From Moritella sp. JT01 (GTDB lineage Bacteria > Pseudomonadota > Gammaproteobacteria > Enterobacterales > Moritellaceae): a stretch of DNA of 64,000 nt. This document shows positions 15,454 through 24,239 of the stretch, in pieces (positions within the stretch are counted from its first letter, which is position 1; the number at the start of each line of letters is the position of its first letter). The notes under the pieces were generated by a model. That model was not told where the DNA came from, did no database searches, and worked only from the letters and a program-made list of their open reading frames with translations. The translations under genes were made by a program, and so were the position numbers. The stretch is from NCBI RefSeq assembly GCF_001574435.1, contig NZ_LOCN01000024.1, positions 5,770 to 69,769 on the forward strand, written 5' to 3'.

Positions 15454-15744
15454 GTGAACTTTACTGTTGATGAATTGAGCTGTTAATAGCTAATAATTTA
15501 CATGGCAATTTAATTTCGATCAATGATTTATCATATTCCACTATAATTACGTACATCATTCCTTTAAATTAATTTAAAAATAGTTTAAGTTTAACGACTA
15601 TAAAAATTTAATATAAATCAAACTCCGATCCTTAACGATCTAAATTTATTGTTATAGATATGATCTTAAGGACTCATAGCATGAAAAATTGCTATAAGGG
15701 TTTAATCAGAAATGGTTAGGCCTCCCGTATTTGGAAAGGTGTTT
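15454..15744. promoter_or_regulatory. Divergent narQ/moaA intergenic region and moaA leader
   Basis: This AT-rich region holds a near-perfect FNR-like site (15608-15621, listed separately), a bulged inverted repeat with arms at 15630-15640 and 15662-15671, and a 6-bp stem atagca/tgctat at 15676-15695. The moaA RBS follows at 15733-15739. In E. coli the moaA leader carries a molybdenum-cofactor riboswitch. I could not fit that consensus here, and the leader is short and AT-rich, so I only note the structured elements. Confidence 0.3.
15608..15621. promoter_or_regulatory. Candidate FNR-binding site upstream of moaA
   Basis: The sequence ttaatataaatcaa matches the FNR palindrome TTGAT-N4-ATCAA at 9 of 10 defined positions. 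It lies about 130 bp ahead of the moaA start codon. FNR activation of moaA under anaerobiosis would match supply of cofactor to the nitrate reductase downstream. Confidence 0.5.
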
Positions 15745-16722
15745 ATGCAACTTCAAGATCAGTTTTCGCGTAAATTTTATTATTTACGCTTATCAATTAC
15801 AGACGTCTGTAATTTCAAATGTAACTATTGTCTACCAGATGGCTACAAAGCCGAAGGCAAGCCTGAGTTTTTAGAGCGTAATGAATTACGACGTATCGTG
15901 TCAGGTTTTGCTGAAATGGGCACTGAAAAAGTCCGTATTACAGGTGGTGAACCTTCATTAAGAAAAGACTTTACTGATATCATTTCAGATATCGCTTCGA
16001 TCCCCAAAATTAATAAAGTGGCCACGACAACCAATGGTTTTAACCTCGAAAAATATGCTCAACAATGGCGTGATGCGGGGTTAGACGCATTAAATGTGAG
16101 TATTGATAGTTTAGATGCACGCATGTTCCGTCAAATTACCGGTAAAAATATGTTCCATAAAGTAATGGCGGGTCTTGATGCTGCTTTTACTGCCGGGTTT
16201 GAAACCGTAAAAGTCAATACGGTGCTAATGCGTAATTTAAATGATATTGAGCTTGGTGATTTTTTAAATTGGATTAAAACTAGACCAATTCAATTACGCT
16301 TCATTGAATTGATGCAGACTGGCGATAATCAAGCTTTGTTTGATAAGCACCATGTTTCAGGTGTGAGTATTCGTGACAAGTTAAGATTACAAGGGTGGGT
16401 CAGTAAAGTGAGAGGTAAAGCTGACGGCCCCGCACAAGTTTTCGTTCATCCTGATTATATCGGTGAAATTGGCTTGATTATGCCGTATGAAAAGGATTTT
16501 TGTTCAACGTGCAATCGTTTACGTGTCTCGACCAAAGGACGTTTGCACTTATGCCTGTTTGGTGAAGAAGGTGTTGAATTACGCGATTTGCTACAAAATG
16601 ATAACCAACAAGCAGAATTAATTGCGCGTGTTGTTGATCACATGTCCGATAAAAAATCGACTCATTTTCTTCAGCAAGGCATCACTGCCAATACACCACA
16701 CTTAGCTTCTATTGGCGGCTAA
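15745..16722 (+). CDS. moaA: GTP 3',8-cyclase MoaA (molybdopterin step 1)
   Basis: This radical-SAM enzyme converts GTP to the 3',8-cyclo intermediate that MoaC turns into cyclic pyranopterin monophosphate. The SAM-cluster motif 'CNFKCNYC' gives Cys22, Cys26 and Cys29. A second cluster motif, '[18 protein letters not shown]', lies near residue 255, and the protein ends in the conserved Gly-Gly. I chose the ATG at 15745 (325 residues) because ggaaagg lies 5 bp ahead and '[17 protein letters not shown]' matches the E. coli N-terminus. An upstream ATG at 15712 would add 11 residues. It is separated from moaBCDE by about 5.6 kb of nap genes. Confidence 0.95.
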   Translation: MQLQDQFSRKFYYLRLSITDVCNFKCNYCLPDGYKAEGKPEFLERNELRRIVSGFAEMGTEKVRITGGEPSLRKDFTDIISDIASIPKINKVATTTNGFNLEKYAQQWRDAGLDALNVSIDSLDARMFRQITGKNMFHKVMAGLDAAFTAGFETVKVNTVLMRNLNDIELGDFLNWIKTRPIQLRFIELMQTGDNQALFDKHHVSGVSIRDKLRLQGWVSKVRGKADGPAQVFVHPDYIGEIGLIMPYEKDFCSTCNRLRVSTKGRLHLCLFGEEGVELRDLLQNDNQQAELIARVVDHMSDKKSTHFLQQGITANTPHLASIGG

Positions 16723-16764
16723 TTCAGAGTCATACAAGCTTAAATACTTTAATCCCGCCTCCAA

Positions 16765-16797
16765 AAATATAACGTAGTGAATTGCTACGTTATATTT
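16765..16797 (+). terminator. Hairpin terminator after moaA
   Basis: A perfect 13-bp stem (16765-16777 with 16785-16797, loop tgaattg) ends in attt on the right side. It sits 43 bp after the moaA stop and separates moaA from the nap promoter region. Confidence 0.6.
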
Positions 16798-16899
16798 AAT
16801 CTCGCTTTAAATATGCGCATATTATTGCTGTTGTCTATAATGTTAGAAATATTTGTCTATTGATTCAATAGGTAGATTCAATCTAGTACAAACACAAAA

Positions 16900-16915
16900 T
16901 GTGACATCCCTCACC
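16900..16915. promoter_or_regulatory. Candidate CRP-binding site upstream of napF
   Basis: The sequence tgtgacatccctcacc matches TGTGA-N6-TCACA at 9 of 10 defined positions. It lies about 160 bp ahead of napF, upstream of FNR-like and NarP-like sites. Confidence 0.5.
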
Positions 16916-16923
16916 TTTATTTA

Positions 16924-16937
16924 TTGATCTAAAATAA
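16924..16937. promoter_or_regulatory. Candidate FNR half-site upstream of napF
   Basis: TTGAT at 16924-16928 is followed by four bases and a poor second half (aataa). One strong half-site in this position, between CRP-like and NarP-like sites, is suggestive only. Confidence 0.3.
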
Positions 16938-16950
16938 GTTTTGTTTAGCT

Positions 16951-16966
16951 TACCCATTAGTGAGTA
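16951..16966. promoter_or_regulatory. Candidate NarP 7-2-7 heptamer pair upstream of napF
   Basis: The sequence tacccat-ta-gtgagta matches the NarL/NarP inverted heptamer arrangement (TACYYMT, 2 bp, AKRRGTA) with one mismatch. It lies about 105 bp upstream of napF, 15-30 bp ahead of AT-rich hexamers that could form a -10 element. NarP is encoded 3.2 kb away. Confidence 0.55.
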
Positions 16967-17071
16967 TTTTAGGCGTGTATTATATGCATCATTATGAATC
17001 GAATATCTTTATAGAGTGGTGTGCGCCTTAATTTTTCACATTAAAAAAGTCATTTTCATAAGGTGGTTTTG

Positions 17072-17554
17072 ATGAGTATTAATCTAGCGCGACGCTCGTT
17101 ATTTCGTCGTAAACAACAAGACAACGTTGTACGTCTACCTTGGTTAAAAGCAGATTTAGACTTTACAGAGCAGTGTACACGTTGTGGTGATTGCACCGCC
17201 GCTTGCCCAGAACAAATAATAATAGTCGGCGATGGCGGGTTTCCTGAAATTGATTTTAGCGTATCAGAATGCAATTTTTGTAAAGAATGTGTAAATCACT
17301 GTAAAGAAGATTTATTCGATTTAAATCAATCACAAGCATGGGCTAGCAAAGCTGTTGTGTCAGATAGGTGCTTGAATATTGAATCTGTATATTGCCGAAG
17401 TTGTGCTGAATCATGTGAGTCAGAAGCTTTAGCATTTAATTTTATTCATACAACGTTCGTGAGTCCGGATGTTGTATTCGATGATTGTAACGGTTGTGGT
17501 GCGTGTGTATCTATTTGCCCTGTAAGTGCTATTACAGTGAGCCCTCACCGTTAG
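17072..17554 (+). CDS. napF: Ferredoxin-type protein NapF
   Basis: This 160-residue cytoplasmic protein carries four Cys groups for 4Fe-4S clusters: 'CTRCGDCTAACPEQ', 'CNFCKECVNHC', a looser third group around 'YCRSCAESC', and 'CNGCGACVSICPVSAI'. NapF is thought to help insert or repair the iron-sulfur cluster of NapA before export. The start at 17072 follows the RBS aaggtgg; a GTG at 17063 lies inside that RBS and is rejected. It is the first gene of the nap operon. Confidence 0.92.
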   Translation: MSINLARRSLFRRKQQDNVVRLPWLKADLDFTEQCTRCGDCTAACPEQIIIVGDGGFPEIDFSVSECNFCKECVNHCKEDLFDLNQSQAWASKAVVSDRCLNIESVYCRSCAESCESEALAFNFIHTTFVSPDVVFDDCNGCGACVSICPVSAITVSPHR

Positions 17555-17599
17555 GGTTAGTTATTAAGAATACGTTTATAATAATTATAAGGTCATAAA

Positions 17600-17872
17600 A
17601 TGGCAGAACAAGAAGTTCATATATCGAGTCTAATTATTCACGTAAAACCAGAATTTTTGGTAGGCGTGAAGCATAAAATATCAGCGCTCCCAGATGCTGA
17701 AATTTACGGTGATAGTGAAGAGGGTAAAATTATCGTCGTATTAGAAACGACCAATCAGAAATTTGTTACCGATATTATTGATAAAATTAATAACTTCGAA
17801 CATGTCTTAAGTACTTCTCTTGTTTTTCACCAAATTGAAACTATCGATCCATCATGTGAGGATGATCTATGA
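17600..17872 (+). CDS. napD: NapD, NapA signal-peptide chaperone
   Basis: This 90-residue protein matches NapD in size and in the opening '[14 protein letters not shown]' segment followed by a ferredoxin-like fold pattern. NapD binds the twin-arginine signal of NapA and prevents export before cofactor loading. Its last bases overlap the napA start (ATGA), so the two are translationally coupled. No paralogue of this chaperone is seen elsewhere in the window. Confidence 0.92.
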   Translation: MAEQEVHISSLIIHVKPEFLVGVKHKISALPDAEIYGDSEEGKIIVVLETTNQKFVTDIIDKINNFEHVLSTSLVFHQIETIDPSCEDDL

Positions 17873-20355
17873 AATTAACCAGACGTGCGTTTGTTAAAGC
17901 AAATGCTGCAGTCTCTGCGGCTGCAATTGCTGGCGTTACTCTTCCTGCGAGTGCAACAAATCTCATTGCAAGTAGTGATGAGACTAAAATTAAGTGGGAT
18001 AAAGCCCCATGCCGTTTCTGTGGTACAGGTTGCTCTGTATTAGTCGGTACACAAGGTGGACGAGTTGTTGCGACTCAGGGTGACCCTGAAGCGCCTGTAA
18101 ATAAAGGCCTTAACTGTGTTAAAGGTTACTTTCTATCTAAAATCATGTATGGCAAGGATCGTTTAACGACGCCTTTACTGCGTATGCGTGATGGTAAGTT
18201 TGCGAAAGATGGTGAATTTGCACCAATTTCATGGGATCAAGCGTTTGATATCATGGCTGAGAAATGGAAAGCATCACTAAAAGCAAACGGTCCAACATCA
18301 GTGGGTATGTTTGGTTCTGGTCAGTGGACCGTAATGGAAGGGTATGCTGCAGTTAAACTGATGAAAGCAGGCTTCCGTTCAAATAACATTGATCCAAATG
18401 CGCGTCACTGTATGGCTTCTGCTGTTGGTGGTTTCATGCGTACCTTTGGTATTGATGAGCCAATGGGTTGTTATGATGATTTCGAAAATGCAGATTCGTT
18501 TGTACTCTGGGGTTCAAACATGGCGGAAATGCATCCTATTTTATGGACGCGTATTACTGATCACCGCTTAAGTAATCAGCATGTCAAAGTTAATGTATTA
18601 TCTACTTATAAACATCGTTCTTTTGAACTTGCTGATATGGGGATTGTTTTCAACCCTCAATCTGATTTAGCAATGGCTAACTTTATTGCTAACTACATTA
18701 TCCAAAATGATGCAGTAAACTGGGATTTTGTTAACAAACACACTCACTTTAAACGTACTGCAACGGATATCGGTTACGGCTTACGTGACGAACATCCAAT
18801 GCAAGCGAAAGCTAAAAACCCTAACTCGGGCAAAATGACAGCAATGACATTTGAAGAGTATAAGGTGTCTGTTGCTGAATATACGGTAGAAAAAGCATCT
18901 GAAATTTCAGGTGTACCTGCTGAAAAACTGATTGCGCTAGCGAAGCAATATGCAGATCCAAACATCAAAGTAATGTCGCTATGGACAATGGGTATGAATC
19001 AACATACTCGCGGTGTATGGATGAACAGCCTTGTTTATAACATTCACTTACTTGTTGGTAAAATCTCACAACCGGGTAATGGTCCATTCTCGCTAACGGG
19101 TCAACCATCTGCGTGTGGTACAGCACGTGAGGTGGGTGTATTCTCACACCGTTTACCTGCTGATATGGTTGTTGCAAACCCGAAACATCGCGCAACTGCT
19201 GAAAAGATTTGGAAATTACCAGAAGGTACAATTCCTGCAAAACCTGGTTTACATGCCGTAGCACAAGGCCGTGCACTTAAGGATGGTACGTTAAATGCGT
19301 ATTGGACTATGTGTAATAACAACATGCAAGCTGCACCTAATATGATGGAAGAAGGTTTACCGGGTTACCGTAATCCAGCTAACTTCATTGTTTGTTCGGA
19401 CCCGTACCCAACAGTAACGGCGCAAGCATCTGATCTTATTTTACCAACTGCAATGTGGGTAGAAAAAGAAGGTGCTTATGGTAATGCAGAACGTCGTACG
19501 CAAGCTTGGTATCAACAAGTTAAGTCTATTGAAGGCGCAAAGTCGGATCTATGGCAGTTAATGGAATTCTCTAAACGCTTCAAAATCGAAGAAGTTTGGG
19601 GTGAAGACCTATTAGCTAAAATGCCAGAGCATCGCGGTAAGACGATGTACGATGTACTTTATCGTAACGGTAATGTTGATGCTTTCCCATTAAGTGAAGC
19701 ACAAGAGTTAAATGATGATGCACATGATCAAGGCTTCTATGTGCAAAAAGGTCTGTTTGAAGAATATGCAACATTTGGTCGTGGTCATGGCCATGATTTA
19801 GCCCCTTATGATGTTTACCATACTGTACGTGGTTTACGTTGGCCTGTGGTTAACGGTGTTGAAACCAAATGGCGTTTTGCTGAAGGCAGTGATCCGTATG
19901 TAGGTAAAGGTAAAGGTTTTGAGTTCTATGGTAAGCCAGATGGTAAAGCAAACATCATCTTTGCACCATATGAAGCGCCACCTGAAATGCCGAATGAAGA
20001 ATATGATATGTGGTTATGCACTGGTCGTGTTCTAGAGCATTGGCATTCAGGTTCAATGACAGCGCGTGTTCCAGAGCTTTACCGTGCAATGCCTGATGCG
20101 CTTTGTTACATCCATCCCGATGATGCGAAGAAACGTAATGTACGTCGCGGTGATGAAGTTCTTATTGAATCCCTTCGTGGTGAAGTGCGCTGTCGTGTAG
20201 AAACACGTGGCCGTAACCGCCCTCCAGTAGGCTTAGTATTTGTACCTTGGTTTGATGCGCGAGTATTAATTAACAAAGTATGTCTAGATGCTACGGATCC
20301 GTTATCAAAACAAACGGATTATAAAAAATGTGCAATTAAAATTACCAAAGTGTAA
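17869..20355 (+). CDS. napA: Periplasmic nitrate reductase catalytic subunit NapA
   Basis: This 828-residue enzyme reduces nitrate to nitrite in the periplasm using a bis-MGD molybdenum centre and one 4Fe-4S cluster. The N-terminus is a twin-arginine signal ('[16 protein letters not shown]'). The cluster ligands follow in 'CRFCGTGC' and 'GLNCVKG', and the Mo-ligand cysteine is in '[11 protein letters not shown]' near residue 181. Length is exactly that of NapA. The terminal region contains the expected '[15 protein letters not shown]' segment. Electrons arrive through NapB and NapC, both encoded next. Confidence 0.97.
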   Translation: MKLTRRAFVKANAAVSAAAIAGVTLPASATNLIASSDETKIKWDKAPCRFCGTGCSVLVGTQGGRVVATQGDPEAPVNKGLNCVKGYFLSKIMYGKDRLTTPLLRMRDGKFAKDGEFAPISWDQAFDIMAEKWKASLKANGPTSVGMFGSGQWTVMEGYAAVKLMKAGFRSNNIDPNARHCMASAVGGFMRTFGIDEPMGCYDDFENADSFVLWGSNMAEMHPILWTRITDHRLSNQHVKVNVLSTYKHRSFELADMGIVFNPQSDLAMANFIANYIIQNDAVNWDFVNKHTHFKRTATDIGYGLRDEHPMQAKAKNPNSGKMTAMTFEEYKVSVAEYTVEKASEISGVPAEKLIALAKQYADPNIKVMSLWTMGMNQHTRGVWMNSLVYNIHLLVGKISQPGNGPFSLTGQPSACGTAREVGVFSHRLPADMVVANPKHRATAEKIWKLPEGTIPAKPGLHAVAQGRALKDGTLNAYWTMCNNNMQAAPNMMEEGLPGYRNPANFIVCSDPYPTVTAQASDLILPTAMWVEKEGAYGNAERRTQAWYQQVKSIEGAKSDLWQLMEFSKRFKIEEVWGEDLLAKMPEHRGKTMYDVLYRNGNVDAFPLSEAQELNDDAHDQGFYVQKGLFEEYATFGRGHGHDLAPYDVYHTVRGLRWPVVNGVETKWRFAEGSDPYVGKGKGFEFYGKPDGKANIIFAPYEAPPEMPNEEYDMWLCTGRVLEHWHSGSMTARVPELYRAMPDALCYIHPDDAKKRNVRRGDEVLIESLRGEVRCRVETRGRNRPPVGLVFVPWFDARVLINKVCLDATDPLSKQTDYKKCAIKITKV

Positions 20356-20444
20356 TTAAAAACTGCATATCTTACTGAATGAGTTTGCCAGTAAACGATA
20401 CTGGCAAATAACGGATTTATTTGCCAATAGGCGGAGAACATAAT

Positions 20445-20912
20445 ATGAGAAAATTATTGGCTGTGCTGCTAGCTGCAGGAACTTTATTCTCTGTATCAGC
20501 ACAAAGCACCGAAACAACGAAAATTGAAAATGTAAACAATGGTGGTGTTGCATCATTGCGTGGTATTACGGAGTTAGATACCACACGTAAAGCGGATGAG
20601 CTGAAACGTGTGATAAAAGATCGTAGCCCAATCGATCGTGATTACGTATATCAACCACCACTTATTCCGCATCAAACACGTCATTACGAAGTGTCTTTAA
20701 ATGCGAATAAATGTTTGTCATGTCACAGCTGGAAATACGCGGGTGAAATGGGCGCGACTAAGATCAGTGTAACGCATTATCAATCACGTGAAGGCGAAGT
20801 ACTATCAGATGTGTCACCACGTCGTTATTTCTGCTTGCAGTGTCATGTGACACAAGCTGACGCATCACCGTTAATCGAAAATGATTTTAAACGTGTAGAT
20901 TCATTGCGTTGA
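20445..20912 (+). CDS. napB: Di-haem cytochrome c NapB
   Basis: This 155-residue periplasmic protein has a signal peptide ('LLAVLLAAGTLFSVSA') and two haem-binding CxxCH motifs: 'CLSCH' and 'CLQCH'. NapB forms a complex with NapA and passes electrons from NapC. I chose the ATG at 20445, preceded by ggcggag; an in-frame ATG at 20421 would add residues ahead of the signal peptide. Confidence 0.95.
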   Translation: MRKLLAVLLAAGTLFSVSAQSTETTKIENVNNGGVASLRGITELDTTRKADELKRVIKDRSPIDRDYVYQPPLIPHQTRHYEVSLNANKCLSCHSWKYAGEMGATKISVTHYQSREGEVLSDVSPRRYFCLQCHVTQADASPLIENDFKRVDSLR

Positions 20913-20955
20913 TTTATCTAAATGAAAGTAGCCTAAACGAAAAAGAGGCGATAAA

Positions 20956-21528
20956 ATGAAACTGATTTTAAATTTTTGGCGTAAATTAACGACACCAAGT
21001 AAAGCAGCTGTTGGTACTGTTCTAGCGATGGGCTTTATCGGTGGTATTATTTTCTGGGGTGCTTTTAACATGGGTATGGAAGCGACAAATACAGAAGAAT
21101 TTTGTTCTGCTTGTCACGCGCCAATCGTTAAAGAACTAAGGGAAACTATCCACTACTCAAACCGTTCTGGTGTGCGCGCAATCTGTTCTGATTGTCATGT
21201 ACCACATAACTGGACAGACAAAATTGTACGTAAAGTACAAGCGAGTAATGAAATTGTGGCATTCTTAATGGGTAAAATTTCTACTCAAGAAAAATTTGAA
21301 GCACGTCGTAAGCACTTAGCTGTTCGCGAATGGCAACGAATGAAAGAAAATGATTCACAAGAATGTCGTAATTGTCATAACTTTGAGTACATGGACTTCT
21401 CTGAGCAAGGCCCGCGTAGTAGGAAGCAACATTCTACAGCATTAGCGAGTGGCGAAAAAACATGTGTAGATTGCCATAAAGGTATTGCCCATCAACTACC
21501 AGATATGTCTGACGTACCTGGTTGGTAG
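20956..21528 (+). CDS. napC: Tetra-haem quinol dehydrogenase NapC
   Basis: This 190-residue inner-membrane cytochrome has one N-terminal transmembrane helix (about residues 18-40) and four CxxCH motifs: 'CSACH', 'CSDCH', 'CRNCH' and 'CVDCH'. NapC/NirT-family proteins oxidise menaquinol or ubiquinol and reduce NapB. No NapGH genes are present, so NapC is the only visible electron donor. It is followed by a 44-residue membrane protein gene in the same operon. Confidence 0.95.
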   Translation: MKLILNFWRKLTTPSKAAVGTVLAMGFIGGIIFWGAFNMGMEATNTEEFCSACHAPIVKELRETIHYSNRSGVRAICSDCHVPHNWTDKIVRKVQASNEIVAFLMGKISTQEKFEARRKHLAVREWQRMKENDSQECRNCHNFEYMDFSEQGPRSRKQHSTALASGEKTCVDCHKGIAHQLPDMSDVPGW

Positions 21529-21549
21529 ATAGAAAAAGGAAACACGATT

Positions 21550-21684
21550 ATGAGTACGTTAGAATACGTTATTTGGCATATCCTAGGCTACACGGCAATA
21601 CCGGTTATTTTACTCGCTGGTTTTCTTGGCGTAGCAGGGTTTTCAGTATGGGCATTGGCGCTTACTGCGGATAAAAGTAAATAA
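21550..21684 (+). CDS. 44-residue membrane protein, TIGR02808-like
   Basis: This short reading frame starts 21 bp after napC with an aaggaaa RBS and encodes 'MSTLEYVIWHILGYTAIP' followed by one hydrophobic helix (about residues 15-38) and a Lys-rich end. Its length and sequence resemble a small protein family (TIGR02808) that I recall from marine gammaproteobacteria; the function is unknown. Its place as the last gene before the nap terminator suggests a role with NapC or in the membrane environment of the nap complex. It would be missed by a 60-residue ORF cut-off. Confidence 0.75.
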   Translation: MSTLEYVIWHILGYTAIPVILLAGFLGVAGFSVWALALTADKSK

Positions 21685-21712
21685 TAGCTACGTAAATTAA
21701 ATAAGTAATGTT

Positions 21713-21746
21713 AAGGCCGCATTTATATAACGCGGCCTTTTTTGTT
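21713..21746 (+). terminator. Rho-independent terminator of the nap operon
   Basis: An 8-bp GC-rich stem aaggccgc/gcggcctt (21713-21720 with 21732-21739) is followed by a T-run. It ends the napFDABC operon just after the 44-residue gene. Confidence 0.85.
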
Positions 21747-21831
21747 CTCCAGTGTAGCCTTGAGCTGGGTCTCATATCCCTGTATTATAGCCCCACAAAA
21801 TCCCGTTTATTATTGATAAAATAAGCATTGA

Positions 21832-22344
21832 ATGAAAAATAAAAATGTATCAATTGGTTTAACCAATCCTAAAAGTCCTACTAATGTTGGCGCTGTCATG
21901 CGCGCTGCTGGCTGTTATCAAGCTGATGCAGTTTATTATACCGGTGTAAGATATGACCGAGCCTCAGCCTTTCAAACCGACACCCAGAATATCGCGGCTA
22001 AAACACCATTAACGGGTGTTGATAATTGGCTTGATAGTATTCCAGAATCAACCAATATTGTTTGTGTTGAATTAGCTGAAGGCGCAATCCCGCTACCCGC
22101 GTTTAAGCATCCTGATAATGTTATCTATATCTTTGGACCTGAAGACGGCACCATAGATCAAAAAGTAATTGATCGTGCATCAGCGGTTGTTTATGTGCCT
22201 ACCGTTGGTTGTATGAACCTTGCTGCTACGGTGAACGTTCTACTGTATGACCGTCTGGCTAAATCAACCGAAACCATTGCTAATGATGCGTTGATTCGTG
22301 AAAGTCGCGATAATAACAACAAAGTTAAAGTGACTAGCAAATAA
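21832..22344 (+). CDS. SPOUT (SpoU/TrmH-like) RNA methyltransferase
   Basis: This 170-residue protein is a minimal SPOUT methyltransferase without the N-terminal RNA-binding domain. Motif 1 is 'GLTNPKSPTNVGAVMRAAGC', motif 2 'VIYIFGPEDGT', and motif 3 'VPTVGCMNLAATVNVLLYDR'; these build the SAM-binding knot. Its RNA target cannot be told from sequence. It lies between the nap terminator and moaB with a 38-bp gap to moaB, so it may be cotranscribed with the moa genes. Confidence 0.85.
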   Translation: MKNKNVSIGLTNPKSPTNVGAVMRAAGCYQADAVYYTGVRYDRASAFQTDTQNIAAKTPLTGVDNWLDSIPESTNIVCVELAEGAIPLPAFKHPDNVIYIFGPEDGTIDQKVIDRASAVVYVPTVGCMNLAATVNVLLYDRLAKSTETIANDALIRESRDNNNKVKVTSK

Positions 22345-22382
22345 TTATTTAATAAACATGACCGAATTGAAAAGGAAAAATA

Positions 22383-22889
22383 ATGAGCCATGCTGAATCA
22401 GGGTTTAAGGCCGCAAAACTTGCCGTATTAACCGTATCCGATACCCGTAATGAAGAAACAGATACTTCAGGGCGCTTTCTTGCAGAAGCTCTTGTTGCTG
22501 ACGGTCATATTTTAATGGATAAAAAGATCGTCATTGATGATAAATATAAGATCCGAGCTATTGTATCTCAATGGATTGCTGATGAAGATATTCAAGGTGT
22601 GCTAATTACCGGTGGCACAGGTTTTACTGCTCGCGATACAACGCCTGAAGCGGTTCAACCATTATTTGATAAAGCGATCGAAGGCTTTGGTGAATTATTC
22701 CGTGCAGTTTCATACGATGAGATCGGAACATCGACAATTCAGAGCCGTGCAGTGGGTGGTTTTGCAAATAAAACTGTTATTTTCTGTATGCCAGGATCAA
22801 CGGGTGCATGTAAAACGGGCTGGAATAAGATCTTACGTGAGCAGTTAAATAACTCTCATCGTCCATGCAATTTCATGCCACACATTTAA
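22383..22889 (+). CDS. moaB: Molybdenum cofactor protein MoaB
   Basis: This 168-residue protein shows the MoaB/MogA-fold signature 'LAVLTVSDTRNEETDTSG' near the start and 'ITGGTGFTARDTTPEA' in the middle, the molybdopterin/ADP site. MoaB is a MogA paralogue whose role in E. coli is accessory. It heads the moaBCDE block. The RBS aagga lies 8 bp upstream. Confidence 0.93.
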   Translation: MSHAESGFKAAKLAVLTVSDTRNEETDTSGRFLAEALVADGHILMDKKIVIDDKYKIRAIVSQWIADEDIQGVLITGGTGFTARDTTPEAVQPLFDKAIEGFGELFRAVSYDEIGTSTIQSRAVGGFANKTVIFCMPGSTGACKTGWNKILREQLNNSHRPCNFMPHI

Positions 22890-22905
22890 GAAATAGGAAT
22901 TATTA

Positions 22906-23382
22906 ATGTCTCAAGAATTTACTCATGTAAATGCTTCTGGTGAAGCAAATATGGTTGATGTTACAGATAAAACCGTCACTCAACGTGAAGCAAGAGCGGA
23001 AGCTATTGTGCGTATGTCTGCGGATACACTTGCGCTAATTATGTCGGGTGACCACCATAAAGGTGACGTATTTGCGACTGCTCGTATTGCAGGTATCCAA
23101 GCCGCGAAAAAAACGTCTGATATTATTCCGCTTTGTCATCCGCTTATGCTGACTAAAGTGACGGTTGAATTAACGCCTGAGCCAGAAAACAACCTTGTAC
23201 GCATCGAAACGTGTTGCAAGCTTTCGGGTAAAACCGGCGTTGAAATGGAAGCGTTAACAGCCGCATCCGTTGCTGCACTAACGATTTATGATATGTGTAA
23301 AGCGGTTCAAAAAGATATCATTATTGATGGTGTTAAGCTGCTCGAGAAGAAAGGTGGCAAGTCAGGTCATTTTAAAGTTTAG
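22906..23382 (+). CDS. moaC: Cyclic pyranopterin monophosphate synthase MoaC
   Basis: This 158-residue enzyme acts with MoaA to form cyclic pyranopterin monophosphate. Family motifs are '[18 protein letters not shown]' at residues 16-33, '[13 protein letters not shown]' with the catalytic-site His, and '[19 protein letters not shown]'. Length matches the family. It is 16 bp after moaB. Confidence 0.96.
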   Translation: MSQEFTHVNASGEANMVDVTDKTVTQREARAEAIVRMSADTLALIMSGDHHKGDVFATARIAGIQAAKKTSDIIPLCHPLMLTKVTVELTPEPENNLVRIETCCKLSGKTGVEMEALTAASVAALTIYDMCKAVQKDIIIDGVKLLEKKGGKSGHFKV

Positions 23383-23397
23383 ATTGCGCAGGGTATT

Positions 23398-23646
23398 ATG
23401 ATGATTAAAGTATTATTTTTTGCACAAATTAGAGAATTGGTTGAATGCGCGGAGTTAGACGTGACTGGCCAGTTTGAGTCTGTGAATGCATTACGTGCAG
23501 AACTCGCTGCTAAAGGCGATAAGTGGGCGCTGGCGCTTGATTCTGATAAATTGCTGGTGGCTATTGACCAAGAAATTTGTAGTTTGGACTCGCCACTTAA
23601 TGACGGCGTTGAGGTTGCATTTTTCCCACCCGTTACTGGAGGCTAA
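23398..23646 (+). CDS. moaD: Molybdopterin synthase sulfur-carrier subunit MoaD
   Basis: This 82-residue protein is a ubiquitin-like sulfur carrier ending in the required Gly-Gly ('PPVTGG'), where the thiocarboxylate forms. Two adjacent ATG codons (23398 and 23401) are possible starts. It abuts moaE, forming the usual MoaD-MoaE pair. Confidence 0.94.
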   Translation: MMIKVLFFAQIRELVECAELDVTGQFESVNALRAELAAKGDKWALALDSDKLLVAIDQEICSLDSPLNDGVEVAFFPPVTGG

Positions 23647-24102
23647 ATGAATACAGATATGATTCAGATCCAAACTGAAGATTTTGACCTAGCAGCAGAA
23701 TATGCGGCATTAGGTAAAAGTCACAGTACTGGTGCTGTTGTTACTTTTATCGGTAAGGTACGCGATTTTAACCAAGGAGATAGCGTATCCGGTTTAACAC
23801 TTGAGCATTATCCTGGCATGACTGAAAAGTCACTGGCTAAGATATTGGTTGAAGCTGAAACTCGCTGGTCTATCCAAGGCGTTAAAGTTATTCACCGTGT
23901 TGGCGAATTAGCATTAGGTGATCAAATTGTTTTTGTTGGTGTGGCAAGTATGCACCGTGGTGATGCGTTTCAAGCATGTGAGTTCATTATGGACTATTTA
24001 AAAACCCAAGCGCCATTCTGGAAAAAAGAAGCAACGGAAGCGGGGTCTCATTGGGTAGATGCTCGGGAAACTGATACTACAGCAGCAGACCGTTGGAAGT
24101 AA
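23647..24102 (+). CDS. moaE: Molybdopterin synthase catalytic subunit MoaE
   Basis: This 151-residue subunit transfers sulfur from MoaD to cyclic pyranopterin to make molybdopterin. It contains 'TGAVVTFIGKVRDFNQGD' near residues 30-47, the 'LTLEHYPGM' segment, 'VHRVGELALGD'-type core (here 'HRVGELALGDQIVFVGVAS') and the catalytic lysine region 'LKTQAPFWKKE'. It directly follows moaD without a gap and ends the operon at a strong terminator. Confidence 0.95.
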   Translation: MNTDMIQIQTEDFDLAAEYAALGKSHSTGAVVTFIGKVRDFNQGDSVSGLTLEHYPGMTEKSLAKILVEAETRWSIQGVKVIHRVGELALGDQIVFVGVASMHRGDAFQACEFIMDYLKTQAPFWKKEATEAGSHWVDARETDTTAADRWK

Positions 24103-24166
24103 TTGCAGATCATCAACAATGATTCTGTAAATAATATATTGTAGATACTGTTTCGTAAATACAACA

Positions 24167-24210
24167 AAGGCCCTATTAAACAAACTAAGTTGGTTATTTA
24201 ATAGGGCCTT
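24167..24210. terminator. Bidirectional terminator between moaE and the helicase gene
   Basis: A perfect 14-bp stem (24167-24180 with 24197-24210), loop of 16 bases, lies between convergent genes. The stem starts with A/T-rich ends on both sides and a ggccc core. Confidence 0.85.
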
Positions 24211-24239
24211 ACCATTTTAACGAATAGCTAAGCTAATTG

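Noticed and set aside
15454-15744. Molybdenum-cofactor riboswitch
   Set aside because: The leader is short and AT-rich, and I could not fit the known motif; only unrelated short hairpins are visible, so it is not called.
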